A stretch of DNA of 64,000 nt from assembly GCA_035289625.1 (NCBI GenBank), contig DATDWP010000008.1:35726-99725 (forward strand), read 5' to 3'. Each line of letters starts with the position of its first letter. Within the stretch, counting starts at the first letter, position 1. Positions 9,141 through 17,827 of the stretch are shown one piece after another. Source of the stretch: UBA10205 sp035289625. GTDB taxonomy: Archaea; Iainarchaeota; Iainarchaeia; Iainarchaeales; Iainarchaeaceae. The notes beneath the pieces were generated by a model. It was not told the origin of the DNA, did no database searches, and was given only the letters and a program-made list of their open reading frames with translations. The translations under genes and the position numbers were made by a program.

Positions 9141-9950
9141 TTAAGGCTGAATTTTCCTATAAGCCACAAAATGAATAGCCGGATCTTTTGTTTTAATTTC
9201 AACATCAAAATGTTTATTGAGCCAACCCAGTATTTCTTTTGCTTTTACGGCACCTATCATATCTGAATGTATCTCCCCCGCCAAAACTTTTGCGCCAAGT
9301 AAAACATTTTTGCCGCGCGTGAAAATGGCGTCTTCTGAACCTTCAATATCAAATTTTATTAGGTCAAATTTCCCAAATGAGCATATGTCTTTGACTTGCA
9401 CAGACCTAGTCTTTGCACCATGAACTGGCATTAACGTATGCGAGTCATGGAAATCCGATAAAGAAATAATCGCATCGCCATTTCTGTCTGCAACTGCCTG
9501 CATTTGTGCAGTAACAGTTTTCCCAAGCCCATTTTGCACAATATTTCTTTCCAACAATTCAAAGTTTTCCCTTACAGGCTCATTGCACACAATTCTTGCG
9601 CCCGGAAACCTTGCGGCAAAATAGAGTGCTGAACACCCTATGTTTGATCCAATATCAAGGACACTTTCAACTTTCACTTCCCTATCAATTTGGTAGAAAT
9701 TTCTCACAAAAATTTCCCGAAGAACACCCTCATCAGCTTCTACCCTAAAAGATATCCTTATTGGCCTACCATTTATGCGATGCTTGAGCTTTGCAGTATG
9801 AATGACACGGTAGTTTTTGAATCCGGCATTTTTTGCAGCAGATGCAACAAACCACCTCGCAAAATGTTTAGCTTTCTCCACAGGTGAGAATAGATCCCTA
9901 TTTGTATCAAGTTCCTCTACAATAGTTTTAAATTTATGGGCAATACTCAT
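9141..9950 (-). CDS. FkbM-family SAM-dependent methyltransferase
   Basis: 269 residues. The class I methyltransferase core starts with VLDIGSNIGCSALYFA (motif I, about residues 97-112), then VCNEPVRENFELLERNI as the acidic-loop strand, and the FkbM hallmark DLIKFDIEGSE around residue 195. FkbM enzymes usually O-methylate sugars or other small hydroxyl groups, often on surface glycans; the substrate here is unknown. An A/T-rich minus-strand promoter centred near 9976 fits the ATG at 9950. It stands alone between an orphan gene and scpA. Confidence 0.85.
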   Translation of the reverse strand: MSIAHKFKTIVEELDTNRDLFSPVEKAKHFARWFVASAAKNAGFKNYRVIHTAKLKHRINGRPIRISFRVEADEGVLREIFVRNFYQIDREVKVESVLDIGSNIGCSALYFAARFPGARIVCNEPVRENFELLERNIVQNGLGKTVTAQMQAVADRNGDAIISLSDFHDSHTLMPVHGAKTRSVQVKDICSFGKFDLIKFDIEGSEDAIFTRGKNVLLGAKVLAGEIHSDMIGAVKAKEILGWLNKHFDVEIKTKDPAIHFVAYRKIQP

Positions 9951-10011
9951 TTGGCATCAACTACAAATTTAATTTTTGCAAATCCATGCATTAAAATTAT
10001 GCAACCCCGAC

Positions 10012-10806
10012 CTAGTCAGCCCCTTTTGAGGATGCGGTTTTTTCAGCAGAATTCATGGAAATGAAAATCTCTCCGAAGAACACGTCCTGCCACATGTTTA
10101 TTCTGCCCTTGTTTGTGAGAAAGAGGCATGGAATGAATGTGCGCACGATTTGCTCTCTACTGTCCTGCTCTTTTAGAAGGCGCGAGAATAGCACTAGGCC
10201 TTGTGAATCGACATTTTTTGTAATTATTTTATACACTTTTTCCATTGCCTTATCAATATCAAAATCATGTGCAGGGATTGTGAATTTTGTGCGCTCGCGC
10301 CCCAAGATAGATTTGTCGGTTTTCTTTTTTGTCGATTCCAGCATTTTTTCAATGCTTGAAACAAGATCCTCAAGCGAGACCTTGCCCTCTTTTATTTTGC
10401 GGATATTTTTAAGGTCCGGCAAGAGAGCTTCAAATTCTGCCCTCTCATCAGGGCTCATCTGCCTTTTTTGCTCTAAAAATTCATCCTCATCCTCAATTTC
10501 CGAGAGGCGCAAAACATTTGCCTTGAATTTTAGTAAAATCGCGCATGCCAAAAGTGCATTAGCAGGAATTCGAAGATCGGTTCCTGAAATAGAATTAATT
10601 TTGTGCAAATACTTATTTGCAAGCTGTGAAATATCAATCTCCCAAGGGTCCATGCGCTCTTTTTTTACAAGTTCGATTAAAATGCTCTTCCAAGCTGGCT
10701 GCTCTATCAAATCAACAAGATCAACTTTATCCGGAAGCTCTATAATCGAAGATTCGTCTGATCCTTGGGCAAGTGCTGTTAAATCATCCTCTTCTAAAAA
10801 TTTCAT
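10012..10806 (-). CDS. scpA: Segregation and condensation protein A (kleisin)
   Basis: 264 residues. ScpA bridges the SMC head domains in the condensin that organises the chromosome. The N-terminal kleisin helix region is clear: ILIELVKKERMDPWEIDI, then YLHKI and LRIPANALLACAILL. It is followed by an acidic linker and a C-terminal winged-helix region near residues 190-255. No smc or scpB is in the window. The ATG at 10806 is chosen over a TTG two codons upstream because TATATAATTT at 10831-10840 is centred about 28 bases before it. Confidence 0.9.
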   Translation of the reverse strand: MKFLEEDDLTALAQGSDESSIIELPDKVDLVDLIEQPAWKSILIELVKKERMDPWEIDISQLANKYLHKINSISGTDLRIPANALLACAILLKFKANVLRLSEIEDEDEFLEQKRQMSPDERAEFEALLPDLKNIRKIKEGKVSLEDLVSSIEKMLESTKKKTDKSILGRERTKFTIPAHDFDIDKAMEKVYKIITKNVDSQGLVLFSRLLKEQDSREQIVRTFIPCLFLTNKGRINMWQDVFFGEIFISMNSAEKTASSKGAD

Positions 10807-10827
10807 ATCCAATAATAGTAGGGCAGG

Positions 10828-10840
10828 GAATATATAATTT
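10828..10840 (-). promoter_or_regulatory. TATA box of scpA
   Basis: The A/T-only element reads AAATTATATATTC on the minus strand, centred 28 bases before the scpA ATG. It is one of the clearest TATA boxes in the window. Confidence 0.6.
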
Positions 10841-10922
10841 GGGGTTTTATACCAATTGAAGAATTTGACTATAAGTGGCTTTAAATGCTAATAATTGGCA
10901 ATTGCAATATGCTTATGTAGAA

Positions 10923-12170
10923 TTAAGTCCCTTCTTTCCAACTCGAAAGGTATTTTTGCTGCTCTTTTGTTAGGCTATCAATGTGAATGCCCATTGCGTG
11001 CAATTGTAGCTTTGCAATATGCCCATCAATTTGAGACGGCAGCACATGCAGGCCGGGGGAAAGGTCGTGTGAGAGCCCATACTCTAAAGCCAGTGCCTGG
11101 CCGCAAAAACTAAGTGACATTACAGCAGAAGGATGGCCTTCAGCCGACCCTAAATTCACAAGCCTGCCCTGCGCGCACAAGTACAATTTTTTCCCGGAGC
11201 GCAATTTGTACTCATCTAGTTGCCATCTTATCCTTCTCTTTTTTGAAGAGATTTCCTCAAGGCCTACAACATCAATTTCAACATCAAAGTGCCCGGAATT
11301 TGCAAGTATTGCGCCGTTTTTCATTTTCCTAAAATCAGGCTTTGCAATAACGTGTTTATTTCCGGTGACTGTAATAAAAATATCCCCCGAAGAAAGTGCC
11401 TTTTCAAGCGGCATTACTAAGTACCCGTCCATTTTTGCCTGCAGAGCTTTTACCGGGTCAACTTCTGTTACAATTACATTGCTTCCAAGCCCGCTAGCGC
11501 GCAATGCAACACCCTTGCCACAATCCCCATAACCCAAAACTACAACTGTTTTTCCTGCAAATAAAATATTGGTAGCGCGCAATATCCCATCAATTGTGCT
11601 CTGTCCAGTCCCGTAGTAGTTGTCAAATAAGTGCTTTGTTTTATTATCATTTACCGCAATCACCGGGTATTTTAGTGCCTTCTCGCGTGCCATTGCAGCA
11701 AGCCTAATTACCCCTGTTGTTGTCTCCTCGGTTCCTACTTTTAAATTTTTCAAAAGTTCAGGGCGCTTTGTGTGGACCTCTGTTACCAAATCAAGCCCGT
11801 CATCAATTGTACAGGTTGGTAAAAAATCCAAAACCTTGTTTAGGTATTCATAATACTCTTCTTTTGTTTCCCCTTTTTTTGCAAAAACATGCACGCCCTC
11901 CTGCGCAAGCGCTGCCGCCACATCATCTTGCGTACTCAAAGGATTGCAGCCCGTGATTGCAACCTTTGCCCCGCCTGCAATTAGAGTTCGAACAAGAACA
12001 GCAGTTTCTTTTGTCACGTGCAATGCCATGCCCACGCGCTCTCCTTTAAATGGCTTTGATTTCTTGAAATGCTTTTGCACTTCAAGTAAAGCGCCCATCT
12101 GCTCTTGCGCCCATTCAATCTGGTTTACCCCATCTGACGCAAGCTTGATATCAGCTACCTTGTAACCCAT
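10923..12170 (-). CDS. ahcY: Adenosylhomocysteinase (SAH hydrolase)
   Basis: 415 residues; splits S-adenosylhomocysteine into adenosine and homocysteine with bound NAD. Visible: GCNPLSTQDDVAAAL in the substrate domain, EETTTGV, the NAD-binding loop GYGDCGKGVALRA, TGNKHVI, NSGHFDVEID, and the C-terminal LPSQIDGHIAKLQL. It ends without the Lys-Tyr tail of many bacterial and eukaryotic forms, as archaeal enzymes often do. I start at the ATG at 12170 (MGYKVADI), where family members begin; an upstream ATG at 12200 would add ten residues but overlaps the TATA-like CATTTAAAAG at 12198-12207. It is last in a minus-strand run adk, PfkB, zinc-ribbon, ahcY. Confidence 0.95.
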   Translation of the reverse strand: MGYKVADIKLASDGVNQIEWAQEQMGALLEVQKHFKKSKPFKGERVGMALHVTKETAVLVRTLIAGGAKVAITGCNPLSTQDDVAAALAQEGVHVFAKKGETKEEYYEYLNKVLDFLPTCTIDDGLDLVTEVHTKRPELLKNLKVGTEETTTGVIRLAAMAREKALKYPVIAVNDNKTKHLFDNYYGTGQSTIDGILRATNILFAGKTVVVLGYGDCGKGVALRASGLGSNVIVTEVDPVKALQAKMDGYLVMPLEKALSSGDIFITVTGNKHVIAKPDFRKMKNGAILANSGHFDVEIDVVGLEEISSKKRRIRWQLDEYKLRSGKKLYLCAQGRLVNLGSAEGHPSAVMSLSFCGQALALEYGLSHDLSPGLHVLPSQIDGHIAKLQLHAMGIHIDSLTKEQQKYLSSWKEGT

Positions 12171-12251
12171 ACAATCGTAGAAAAATGGATCTGCAACCAT
12201 TTAAAAGGGTTGCTCAAACCCAATGGTACAAAAGCAGGATTCAAAATCGGT

Positions 12252-12584
12252 TCAAACCCCATATCCAAAAATTGAAATGAGTGCTGCAATTGCAAGAAAA
12301 AACAAAAGAGCAAGTATTGCAAGAAGGGCAATTATTCTCTCTAAAACCCGCCTAAACCTCTCTGTACGCGCATCTTTCATGTTTGCATTTTGAGCCTCAT
12401 ACCCGGCTTTGATTTTGGCCTGCTGCTCTTCATTTACAACAGTTGGCCGACCTACATATTTACAAACAGAGCAGCTAAATTGTGTTGAACCATCCTTTAG
12501 CTTTTCCTTTACAAGTTTTTCAGAGCCACAGCGCGAACAGACCTGAAAATCCTCTTTTTGGGCGACGGGCTTTTTTTCGGCCAT
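12252..12584 (-). CDS. Zinc-ribbon protein with C-terminal membrane anchor
   Basis: 110 residues, no named family. A zinc ribbon is formed by CSRCGSE near residues 16-22 and CSVCKYVG near 37-44. It is followed by a charged helical linker and one hydrophobic segment (about residues 84-106, rich in Leu, Ile and Ala) that could anchor the C-terminus in the membrane with the zinc ribbon in the cytoplasm. A minus-strand TTTTAAAAC promoter lies near 12611-12621. Partner and function are unknown. Confidence 0.65.
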   Translation of the reverse strand: MAEKKPVAQKEDFQVCSRCGSEKLVKEKLKDGSTQFSCSVCKYVGRPTVVNEEQQAKIKAGYEAQNANMKDARTERFRRVLERIIALLAILALLFFLAIAALISIFGYGV

Positions 12585-12615
12585 TTTAACCGACTAGAAG
12601 TAGGACATACTTGTT

Positions 12616-13524
12616 TTAAAACTTCACGAATTCACTAAATTCCCCATACCTTTTTGTAACATCACGCATATTTATTTCACAAAGCCTTTGCACAGAAAAC
12701 CCTTCCGCATTAAATGAGGCAACACTTGAAGCATAGACAATTCCCTTTTTCATATTCCCAAATGAAAAATCTTGCGTTTTTGCCAAATAACCAATTAAGC
12801 TCCCTCCAAATGAATCCCCGGCCCCTGTTGGGTCTTTTACATTTTCCAAAGGATAGCCAGGACATGCAAAATAGGAACTATCTGTAAAGAGCACGCAGCC
12901 ATGCTCGCCTTTTTTTATTATCGCAACTTCAGAATCCCGCTTTAGGATTTCACGCGCAGCCTTCACTATGCTGCTTGTTCTGAAGAGTTCACGCGCCTCG
13001 GCATCATTCATTAGCGCAACATCAACTTGCTCTACAACTTCTAAAACTTCCTCCCTCTTTTTTTCAATCCAAAGATTCATAGTATCTGCAACAACAAGTT
13101 TTGGCCTCTTTTTCATCTTCGATAAAACATCAAGCTGCAAAGATGGGTCAATATTTCCCAAAAAAAGAAAATCCACGCCAGCATAATCACTAGGGATTTT
13201 TGGATCAAATTTTTCAAAAACATTGAGTTCTGTTTTAAGGGTTTTTGCGCTGTTTAGATCAAGCCCATATTCCCCGCTCCACCTAAATGTCTTGCCGCCC
13301 TTTTCAATTTCAAGCCCGCGCAAATCTACTCCTTTAGATTTCATTTGATCAATGTATTTTTGCGGAAAATCAGAACCCACTACCCCGACAACCCCAGGTG
13401 AACTAAAAAGCGAGCAGGCAATCGAAGCATATGTAGCTGAGCCACCAAGAGCACCCTTAACTGTTCCAAATGGAGTTGATACATCATCTAGGGCTAGCGA
13501 ACCTATGACAACAACATCTACCAT
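12616..13524 (-). CDS. PfkB-family kinase, possibly adenosine/nucleoside kinase
   Basis: 302 residues. It is recognised by GALGGSATYASIA near the N-terminus and the C-terminal signature DPTGAGDSFGGSLIGY, whose GAGD Asp is the catalytic base and anion-hole segment. Substrate is not readable from motifs. The gene starts directly on the adk stop (TAG then ATG, no gap), and ahcY lies downstream. An adenosine kinase here would turn the adenosine from AhcY into AMP for Adk. A ribokinase or other sugar kinase cannot be excluded. Confidence 0.8.
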   Translation of the reverse strand: MVDVVVIGSLALDDVSTPFGTVKGALGGSATYASIACSLFSSPGVVGVVGSDFPQKYIDQMKSKGVDLRGLEIEKGGKTFRWSGEYGLDLNSAKTLKTELNVFEKFDPKIPSDYAGVDFLFLGNIDPSLQLDVLSKMKKRPKLVVADTMNLWIEKKREEVLEVVEQVDVALMNDAEARELFRTSSIVKAAREILKRDSEVAIIKKGEHGCVLFTDSSYFACPGYPLENVKDPTGAGDSFGGSLIGYLAKTQDFSFGNMKKGIVYASSVASFNAEGFSVQRLCEINMRDVTKRYGEFSEFVKF

Positions 13525-14181
13525 CTAATCACTTTTCTCAAATTTTGAAAGGGCAACTTCGACTTCTGCAAAAATATCCTGGAGCGACCTGTTGCCATCT
13601 ATTTTTTTCAAAATCCCCTTCTTTTCATAAAAATCACTAAGCGGCTTTGTTATCTGCTCGTACAAATAAAGCCTTGCCATCACAATGTCAGCTTCATCGT
13701 CTTTGCGTAATACTGTTTCAGATCCGCACTCATCGCAAACCCCGACTTTTTTTGAAGGGACATCAAGCCCGTATATTCTCTTGCACGAAACACATTGCCT
13801 TCTTGCCGAGAGCCTTTTTACAATTATTTCTTTAGAAGAATCAATTTCAACAACAAGATCAAGTTTTGATCCTAGCGCATCATCTAGAAGATTTTCCAAA
13901 AGCTTCCCTTGGTTTAGGTTTCGAGGAAAACCATCAAGAACAAATGATTTGCCCTTGATTGAAAGCAGTTTTTTTTTCAAAATCTTTAGGACGATATCAT
14001 CATCAACGAGTTTTCCTGAATTCATCAAAGGCTCTATTTCTTTACCGATCGATGTTGCCTGCACAACTTCATCTCGCAAAAGATCCCCGGTTGAAATGTG
14101 CACGCAGCCAAAGCGCACTTCAATGAATTTTGCAATAGTGCCTTTTCCGGTACCCGGCGGCCCTAGAAGAACAAGTTTCAT
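13525..14181 (-). CDS. adk: Adenylate kinase
   Basis: 218 residues, long-LID bacterial-type adenylate kinase (2 ADP = ATP + AMP). P-loop GPPGTGKGT at 7-15, AMP-binding STGDLLR around 31-37, DGFPRN near 87, and a LID with four zinc-type cysteines (CVSCKRIYGL then CDECG). Length and motifs are complete. It leads the minus-strand cluster adk-PfkB-zinc ribbon-ahcY. An A/T element at 14211-14220 lies 34 bases before the ATG and also faces the divergent orphan gene. Confidence 0.96.
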   Translation of the reverse strand: MKLVLLGPPGTGKGTIAKFIEVRFGCVHISTGDLLRDEVVQATSIGKEIEPLMNSGKLVDDDIVLKILKKKLLSIKGKSFVLDGFPRNLNQGKLLENLLDDALGSKLDLVVEIDSSKEIIVKRLSARRQCVSCKRIYGLDVPSKKVGVCDECGSETVLRKDDEADIVMARLYLYEQITKPLSDFYEKKGILKKIDGNRSLQDIFAEVEVALSKFEKSD

Positions 14182-14210
14182 AACTATTACAAAAGAAGAG
14201 AGTAGAAGAA

Positions 14211-14220
14211 AATTTATTAA
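14211..14220. promoter_or_regulatory. Shared TATA element between adk and the divergent orphan gene
   Basis: AATTTATTAA lies 26 bases before the plus-strand ATG at 14242 and 34 bases before the minus-strand adk ATG at 14181. The near-symmetric A/T core could serve both directions. No second TATA-like element is seen in the 60-base gap. Confidence 0.45.
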
Positions 14221-14241
14221 GTGTGAGGGCTAAATATCACA

Positions 14242-14817
14242 ATGGCGCTAAGTAGACGGGTACTCAAATTAGTGGGAAAGCGCAAAATCCCTTCAATGCC
14301 GCACACATTAAGGCCCAAAGAAAGGCACCAATTCAGATCCCTTGCCGGAGAGATCAGAAAAAAGAAAGCAAATCCCGGAAATTCGCCACGGCCAATACAA
14401 ATCGGAAAAGAACTGCTGGCATTATCCAGAATGGAAGGGTTTGAGCCCGCGGAGTGTTTCAGGGGACAATTTTTGCGCTTGCCTGCTGAAAAACAAGACA
14501 GGATGCTTACCTCACTAACTGAGCAGTTTAGAGACCTCGCAGAACGGGCAAACAATGTTTTTAATTTTTTTTATTGGGATAGAGTTAGAGGAGTTGAAGT
14601 GACACGTCCTGAAATTGAAGATATATTAGGCAAACTTGACGGGCTAAGAAAGGAAATCGAGGCAAAAAATAAAAAACTTCAGAAAATTGTTAAGCCAGAA
14701 TATTTGAGAAAAATGGATATGGAAAAGCCTGAACTTAAAAAAAGCCTCGGGTATTACTGGCATGTGGCAGTTCATCGGATGTATGAATCCATTAGACACG
14801 CACGTCCATTACGATAA
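14242..14817 (+). CDS. Basic orphan protein with C-terminal helical/coiled-coil region
   Basis: 191 residues, not recognised. The first 60 residues are very rich in Lys, Arg and Pro. From about residue 75 the sequence is helical, with a predicted coiled coil around EIEDILGKLDGLRKEIEAKN (residues 128-147), and it ends in aromatic and His-rich residues (YYWHVAVHRMY). No signal peptide or membrane segment. It abuts the convergent Trm5 gene with no spacer. Function unknown; the basic N-terminus suggests RNA or DNA contact. Confidence 0.6.
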   Translation: MALSRRVLKLVGKRKIPSMPHTLRPKERHQFRSLAGEIRKKKANPGNSPRPIQIGKELLALSRMEGFEPAECFRGQFLRLPAEKQDRMLTSLTEQFRDLAERANNVFNFFYWDRVRGVEVTRPEIEDILGKLDGLRKEIEAKNKKLQKIVKPEYLRKMDMEKPELKKSLGYYWHVAVHRMYESIRHARPLR

Positions 14818-15876
14818 TTATTCCCACACCTCAAAATCGACTACGACCTGCACAATATCAGGAGCGTAGTCCCTTACTTTTCTTTTGAAAATAACCTTGA
14901 ATTTGCGACCCAATTTTTTGCAAGCAGCAGCTATTTGCGAAGTCGGAACATCAAAAGGGTTTTGCCTATCCGCAAATTGGTAGTAGTGCACAACTCCCCC
15001 CTCTGGTTTTATGAAACGGATTGCATCTTCAAGAAAACTCTCCCCTCCTTTTGGAAGAGGCATTACTGCCCTATCGCATAGCCCTTCAAACTTTTTTGAA
15101 AGTAAAGAAACGTCCCCTAAAATTGGTTCAACCCTATCCTGCACTTTATTGAGATCAATATTGTGCCGCATATCCTGCACAGCAACTGGATTCAATTCTA
15201 TTGCAATGGCTTTTTTCATTTGTGAATTTTTTGCAAATATTATAGGAAACGGCCCAACCCCTGCAAAAAGTGCCGCAACAACTTCCCCTTTTTTTATCTG
15301 GCCGCATATTCTCTTTCTCTCAGTTGAGAGGCGAGGAGAGAAAAATACTTCCCCTATACTTATTCTAAAAGTGCATCCGTGTTCTTTATAGGTCGCAAAT
15401 TTTGTTTTTTTACCAGCTATTAGGCGAACCGGTTCATTTCTAAATATACCTGCATGGGCGCCGGTTTTTGCAAATACTGATTTTACCGATTTATTAACCG
15501 ACATTAGCGCTTTGCCGATCTGGGCTTGTTTTGCAACTAATTCACCAGGAATTTCAACTATTGCGCAGTCCCCTAAAAGGTCAAATGAGCCTCGTACGTG
15601 CTCTATTTCTTTTTTTGAAAATTTTGAGGCAAGTGCATCTTTTAGAGTGGACGGGTTTTTTGCATGCTGTTCAAATTCAATTCGCCTGCCCTTTGTGCCT
15701 TTTGCAATTTTTTTTAGCTGCAACATTTTTTTGGCGGGGATTTTTAGCACAGGAAATATTACAAGCCCATTTTTACCAATGGGTTTTTTGCCCCTATCTA
15801 ACAAGTTATTGTCCAGCAGAAAAACATGCAGTTTTTGCGCCTTTTTGCCCTCAACTTCAATACCTCTACTTTGCAT
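14818..15876 (-). CDS. Trm5-type tRNA (guanine37-N1)-methyltransferase
   Basis: 352 residues, class I SAM methyltransferase of the Trm5/Taw2 family, which methylates G37 next to the anticodon. The middle domain shows KHVRGSFDLLGD-like sequence and GEVFFSPRLSTERKRI. The catalytic core has AALFAGVGPFPIIFA (SAM motif I), AIELNPVAVQDMRHNI, and VMPLPKGGESFL in place of the N/D-P-P-type motif. Length fits archaeal Trm5. A family member making wyosine intermediates (Taw2) is the main alternative, but the MPLP motif favours Trm5. The start fits a minus-strand TATA box at 15899-15908. Confidence 0.88.
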   Translation of the reverse strand: MQSRGIEVEGKKAQKLHVFLLDNNLLDRGKKPIGKNGLVIFPVLKIPAKKMLQLKKIAKGTKGRRIEFEQHAKNPSTLKDALASKFSKKEIEHVRGSFDLLGDCAIVEIPGELVAKQAQIGKALMSVNKSVKSVFAKTGAHAGIFRNEPVRLIAGKKTKFATYKEHGCTFRISIGEVFFSPRLSTERKRICGQIKKGEVVAALFAGVGPFPIIFAKNSQMKKAIAIELNPVAVQDMRHNIDLNKVQDRVEPILGDVSLLSKKFEGLCDRAVMPLPKGGESFLEDAIRFIKPEGGVVHYYQFADRQNPFDVPTSQIAAACKKLGRKFKVIFKRKVRDYAPDIVQVVVDFEVWE

Positions 15877-15910
15877 AAAATTAAATAACCTTGGAACAAA
15901 TATAAATCGA
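15877..15910. promoter_or_regulatory. 34-bp divergent promoter with interleaved TATA boxes
   Basis: The whole gap between Trm5 (ATG at 15876, minus) and DUF63 (ATG at 15911, plus) is 34 bases. AAATTAAATAA at 15879-15889 is 27 bases before the plus start, and ATATAAATC at 15900-15908 is 27 bases before the minus start. Each TATA box therefore sits on the other gene's predicted transcription start, so the two promoters should exclude each other. Confidence 0.5.
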
Positions 15911-16741
15911 ATGTTTGAGTTCGTTTATGAAAATTTCTGCAGGCCGGCAATCGACACGACAGTTCAGGGCTATAATATCTACAATACAGCCCTCTATGCC
16001 CTAATCCTCTTTTTACTCACAGTATATTTTGTTTATCCTCTTCTAAAAAAGAATAAAATAGCAGTCGATTTTAAGTTCATACTAGCACTTATACCATTTG
16101 TTGTTTTCGGCTCGGCTTTCCGGGTGCTAAACGATATTGGCATATTTTCCAAAACCTGTAGCCCGCTCGAATTTGGCTTTTACACATTCACCCCGGGAAT
16201 TTGGCTATTAACTGCCGCAATTACAATAATATCCCTTCTTATTGCAAAAAAGCTTGCTAAAAATGAAGAGCAATTTCCCCTCTATTTTGGAGGACTTGGG
16301 CTTCTTTTTGCCCTGCCGGTAGTGATTTTTGAACTTAGTATTTTTGAAGAGTGGCAAGGGGCTGCAATTGTAGTTGCCCTCAGCACAGCAATAACTTTTG
16401 CAACCAAATTTGCAGTAGAATTAAAATACAAAAATTTCTTTTCAAATAAAGCAAATATTTTAGTTGTGGCAGGTCAAGTTCTTGATGGCAGCGCAACATT
16501 TGTTGCAACACATATTTTCAATTGCGGTGAGCAGCACCCTTTGAGCGCAACAATTCTAGGAGTAAACCCTGCCTTATTTATAGTTGTAAAAATCATAATC
16601 GCGCTCCTAATAATCCATGCAGCAGACAGCGATATAAAAGATGAGAACTTTAGAAATTTCGTAAAACTTGCCGTAATAATCCTTGGGTTTGCAACAGGCA
16701 CCCGCGACCTTCTGACCCTAGGGGTCGGGACATGTTCATAG
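15911..16741 (+). CDS. DUF63-family integral membrane protein
   Basis: 276 residues, about seven or eight hydrophobic segments. It matches the archaeal DUF63 pattern: YNIYNTALYALILF near the N-terminus, DFKFILALIPFVVFGSAFRVLNDIG around residues 54-78, TPGIW, and DGSATFVATHIF later on. Function of the family is unknown. The open frame runs back into the Trm5 gene, but the ATG at 15911 fits the family N-terminus and the TATA spacing. The upstream part of the frame is an antisense shadow. Confidence 0.85.
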   Translation: MFEFVYENFCRPAIDTTVQGYNIYNTALYALILFLLTVYFVYPLLKKNKIAVDFKFILALIPFVVFGSAFRVLNDIGIFSKTCSPLEFGFYTFTPGIWLLTAAITIISLLIAKKLAKNEEQFPLYFGGLGLLFALPVVIFELSIFEEWQGAAIVVALSTAITFATKFAVELKYKNFFSNKANILVVAGQVLDGSATFVATHIFNCGEQHPLSATILGVNPALFIVVKIIIALLIIHAADSDIKDENFRNFVKLAVIILGFATGTRDLLTLGVGTCS

Positions 16742-16744
16742 CTG

Positions 16745-16755
16745 AATTTAAAAAA
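16745..16755 (+). promoter_or_regulatory. TATA box of dph5
   Basis: ATTTAAAAAAA lies about 27 bases before the ATG at 16776, supporting that start over the in-frame TTG at 16767. Confidence 0.5.
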
Positions 16756-16775
16756 ATGGAAAAGAATTGATATTC

Positions 16776-17537
16776 ATGCTCTATATTGTAGGAATCGGAC
16801 TATCAGCCCAGCAATTAACCCTTGAAGCGCTAGAAATACTAAAGGGATGTGAAAAAATATACATTGAAGAATACACCTCGCGCTACCCAAGCTCTAGTGC
16901 AAAAGAGCTTGAGCAAATCATCGCAAAACCTGTTGTTTCACTTATGCGAAAGCAAGTTGAAGAGGAATTTGGGATAATTTTAGAACAGGCACGAGCGGAA
17001 AATATCGCCCTTGCAGTATATGGTAACCCACTAAACGCTACAACCCATCTGCAAATACTTCTTGATGCAAAAGAAAAAGGGATAAAGGCGCGCGCAATTG
17101 CAGGAATCAGCATATTTGAATTTGTTGCATTCACAGGGCTTGAGCGCTACAAATTCGGCAGGACCACAAGCATTGTTTTCCACATAGAAGATTACGAACC
17201 CGAGAGCTTTTATGATGCAATAATTGAGAACAAAAAACTCGGGCTCCACACCCTCTGTTTACTTGACATTAAAAAAGAAGAAGAGAAGATGATGAGCATT
17301 AGCCATGCAATATCTGTTCTTGAAGTAATTGAGGAAAAGCGCGAGATGAGCGCGCTTTCGGAAAGTATTGGAGTGGGGATTGCAGGGGCCGGTTCAGATG
17401 ATTGCCAAATAAAAGCAGGGACCCTTGATCAGCTAAAAAGTTACAATTTCACCTCCTACCCCCAGTGCCTTATTGTTTGCGGAAAGCTCAATGAAAAGGA
17501 AATCGAAGCGCTGCGAAATCTTAGTGATCTTGTATGA
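16776..17537 (+). CDS. dph5: Diphthine synthase
   Basis: 253 residues. Dph5 methylates the modified histidine of elongation factor 2 on the way to diphthamide, a pathway limited to archaea and eukaryotes. Landmarks: MLYIVGIGLSAQQLTLEALE at the start, IYIEEYTSRY, VYGNPLNATTHLQIL for SAM binding, GISIFEFVAFTGLERYKFG, and TLCLLDIK. All are typical of the tetrapyrrole-methylase-like fold. The ATGA overlap with the DUF357 gene indicates coupled translation, a neighbour pair seen in other archaea. Confidence 0.96.
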   Translation: MLYIVGIGLSAQQLTLEALEILKGCEKIYIEEYTSRYPSSSAKELEQIIAKPVVSLMRKQVEEEFGIILEQARAENIALAVYGNPLNATTHLQILLDAKEKGIKARAIAGISIFEFVAFTGLERYKFGRTTSIVFHIEDYEPESFYDAIIENKKLGLHTLCLLDIKKEEEKMMSISHAISVLEVIEEKREMSALSESIGVGIAGAGSDDCQIKAGTLDQLKSYNFTSYPQCLIVCGKLNEKEIEALRNLSDLV

Positions 17538-17827
17538 AAAGCAAAGAGGATCTTTCTAAAAAGTTGAAAAAATACCGCGAACTCACAAAAAAAGCACTTG
17601 AAAAAGCCCATCCATTCCCTTCACAAGGGGAAAAAGAACTCGCTATTGCAAAAAAACTGCTTGAAATGGCAAATTCATATTTTAGTGACGCGCAATATTT
17701 TGAAAAAGAAGCAAAGCCGCTCACTGCGCTTGCAGCATACAGTTACGCGCACGCATGGATTGATGCGGGAGTTAGAATTGGAGTACTGGATGGCAAGGGC
17801 GATGATAAGCTATTTACACTTCCTTAG
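17534..17827 (+). CDS. DUF357 domain protein
   Basis: 97 residues, all helical, matching archaeal DUF357: repeated alanine-rich helices with AIAKKLLEMANSYFSDAQYF and AYSYAHAWIDAGVRIGVL at the end. Function unknown. It overlaps dph5 by four bases, so it is made with diphthine synthase. Its stop shares the TTAG at 17824-17827 with the convergent gene. Confidence 0.85.
   Translation: MKSKEDLSKKLKKYRELTKKALEKAHPFPSQGEKELAIAKKLLEMANSYFSDAQYFEKEAKPLTALAAYSYAHAWIDAGVRIGVLDGKGDDKLFTLP

Noticed and set aside
10055..10837. 260-residue open frame antisense to scpA
   Set aside because: Ser/Cys/Phe-rich composition typical of a shadow frame; scpA on the other strand has clear family motifs.
15512..15910. 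Upstream extension of the DUF63 frame
   Set aside because: It is antisense to Trm5 and lacks DUF63 similarity; the ATG at 15911 has correct TATA spacing.
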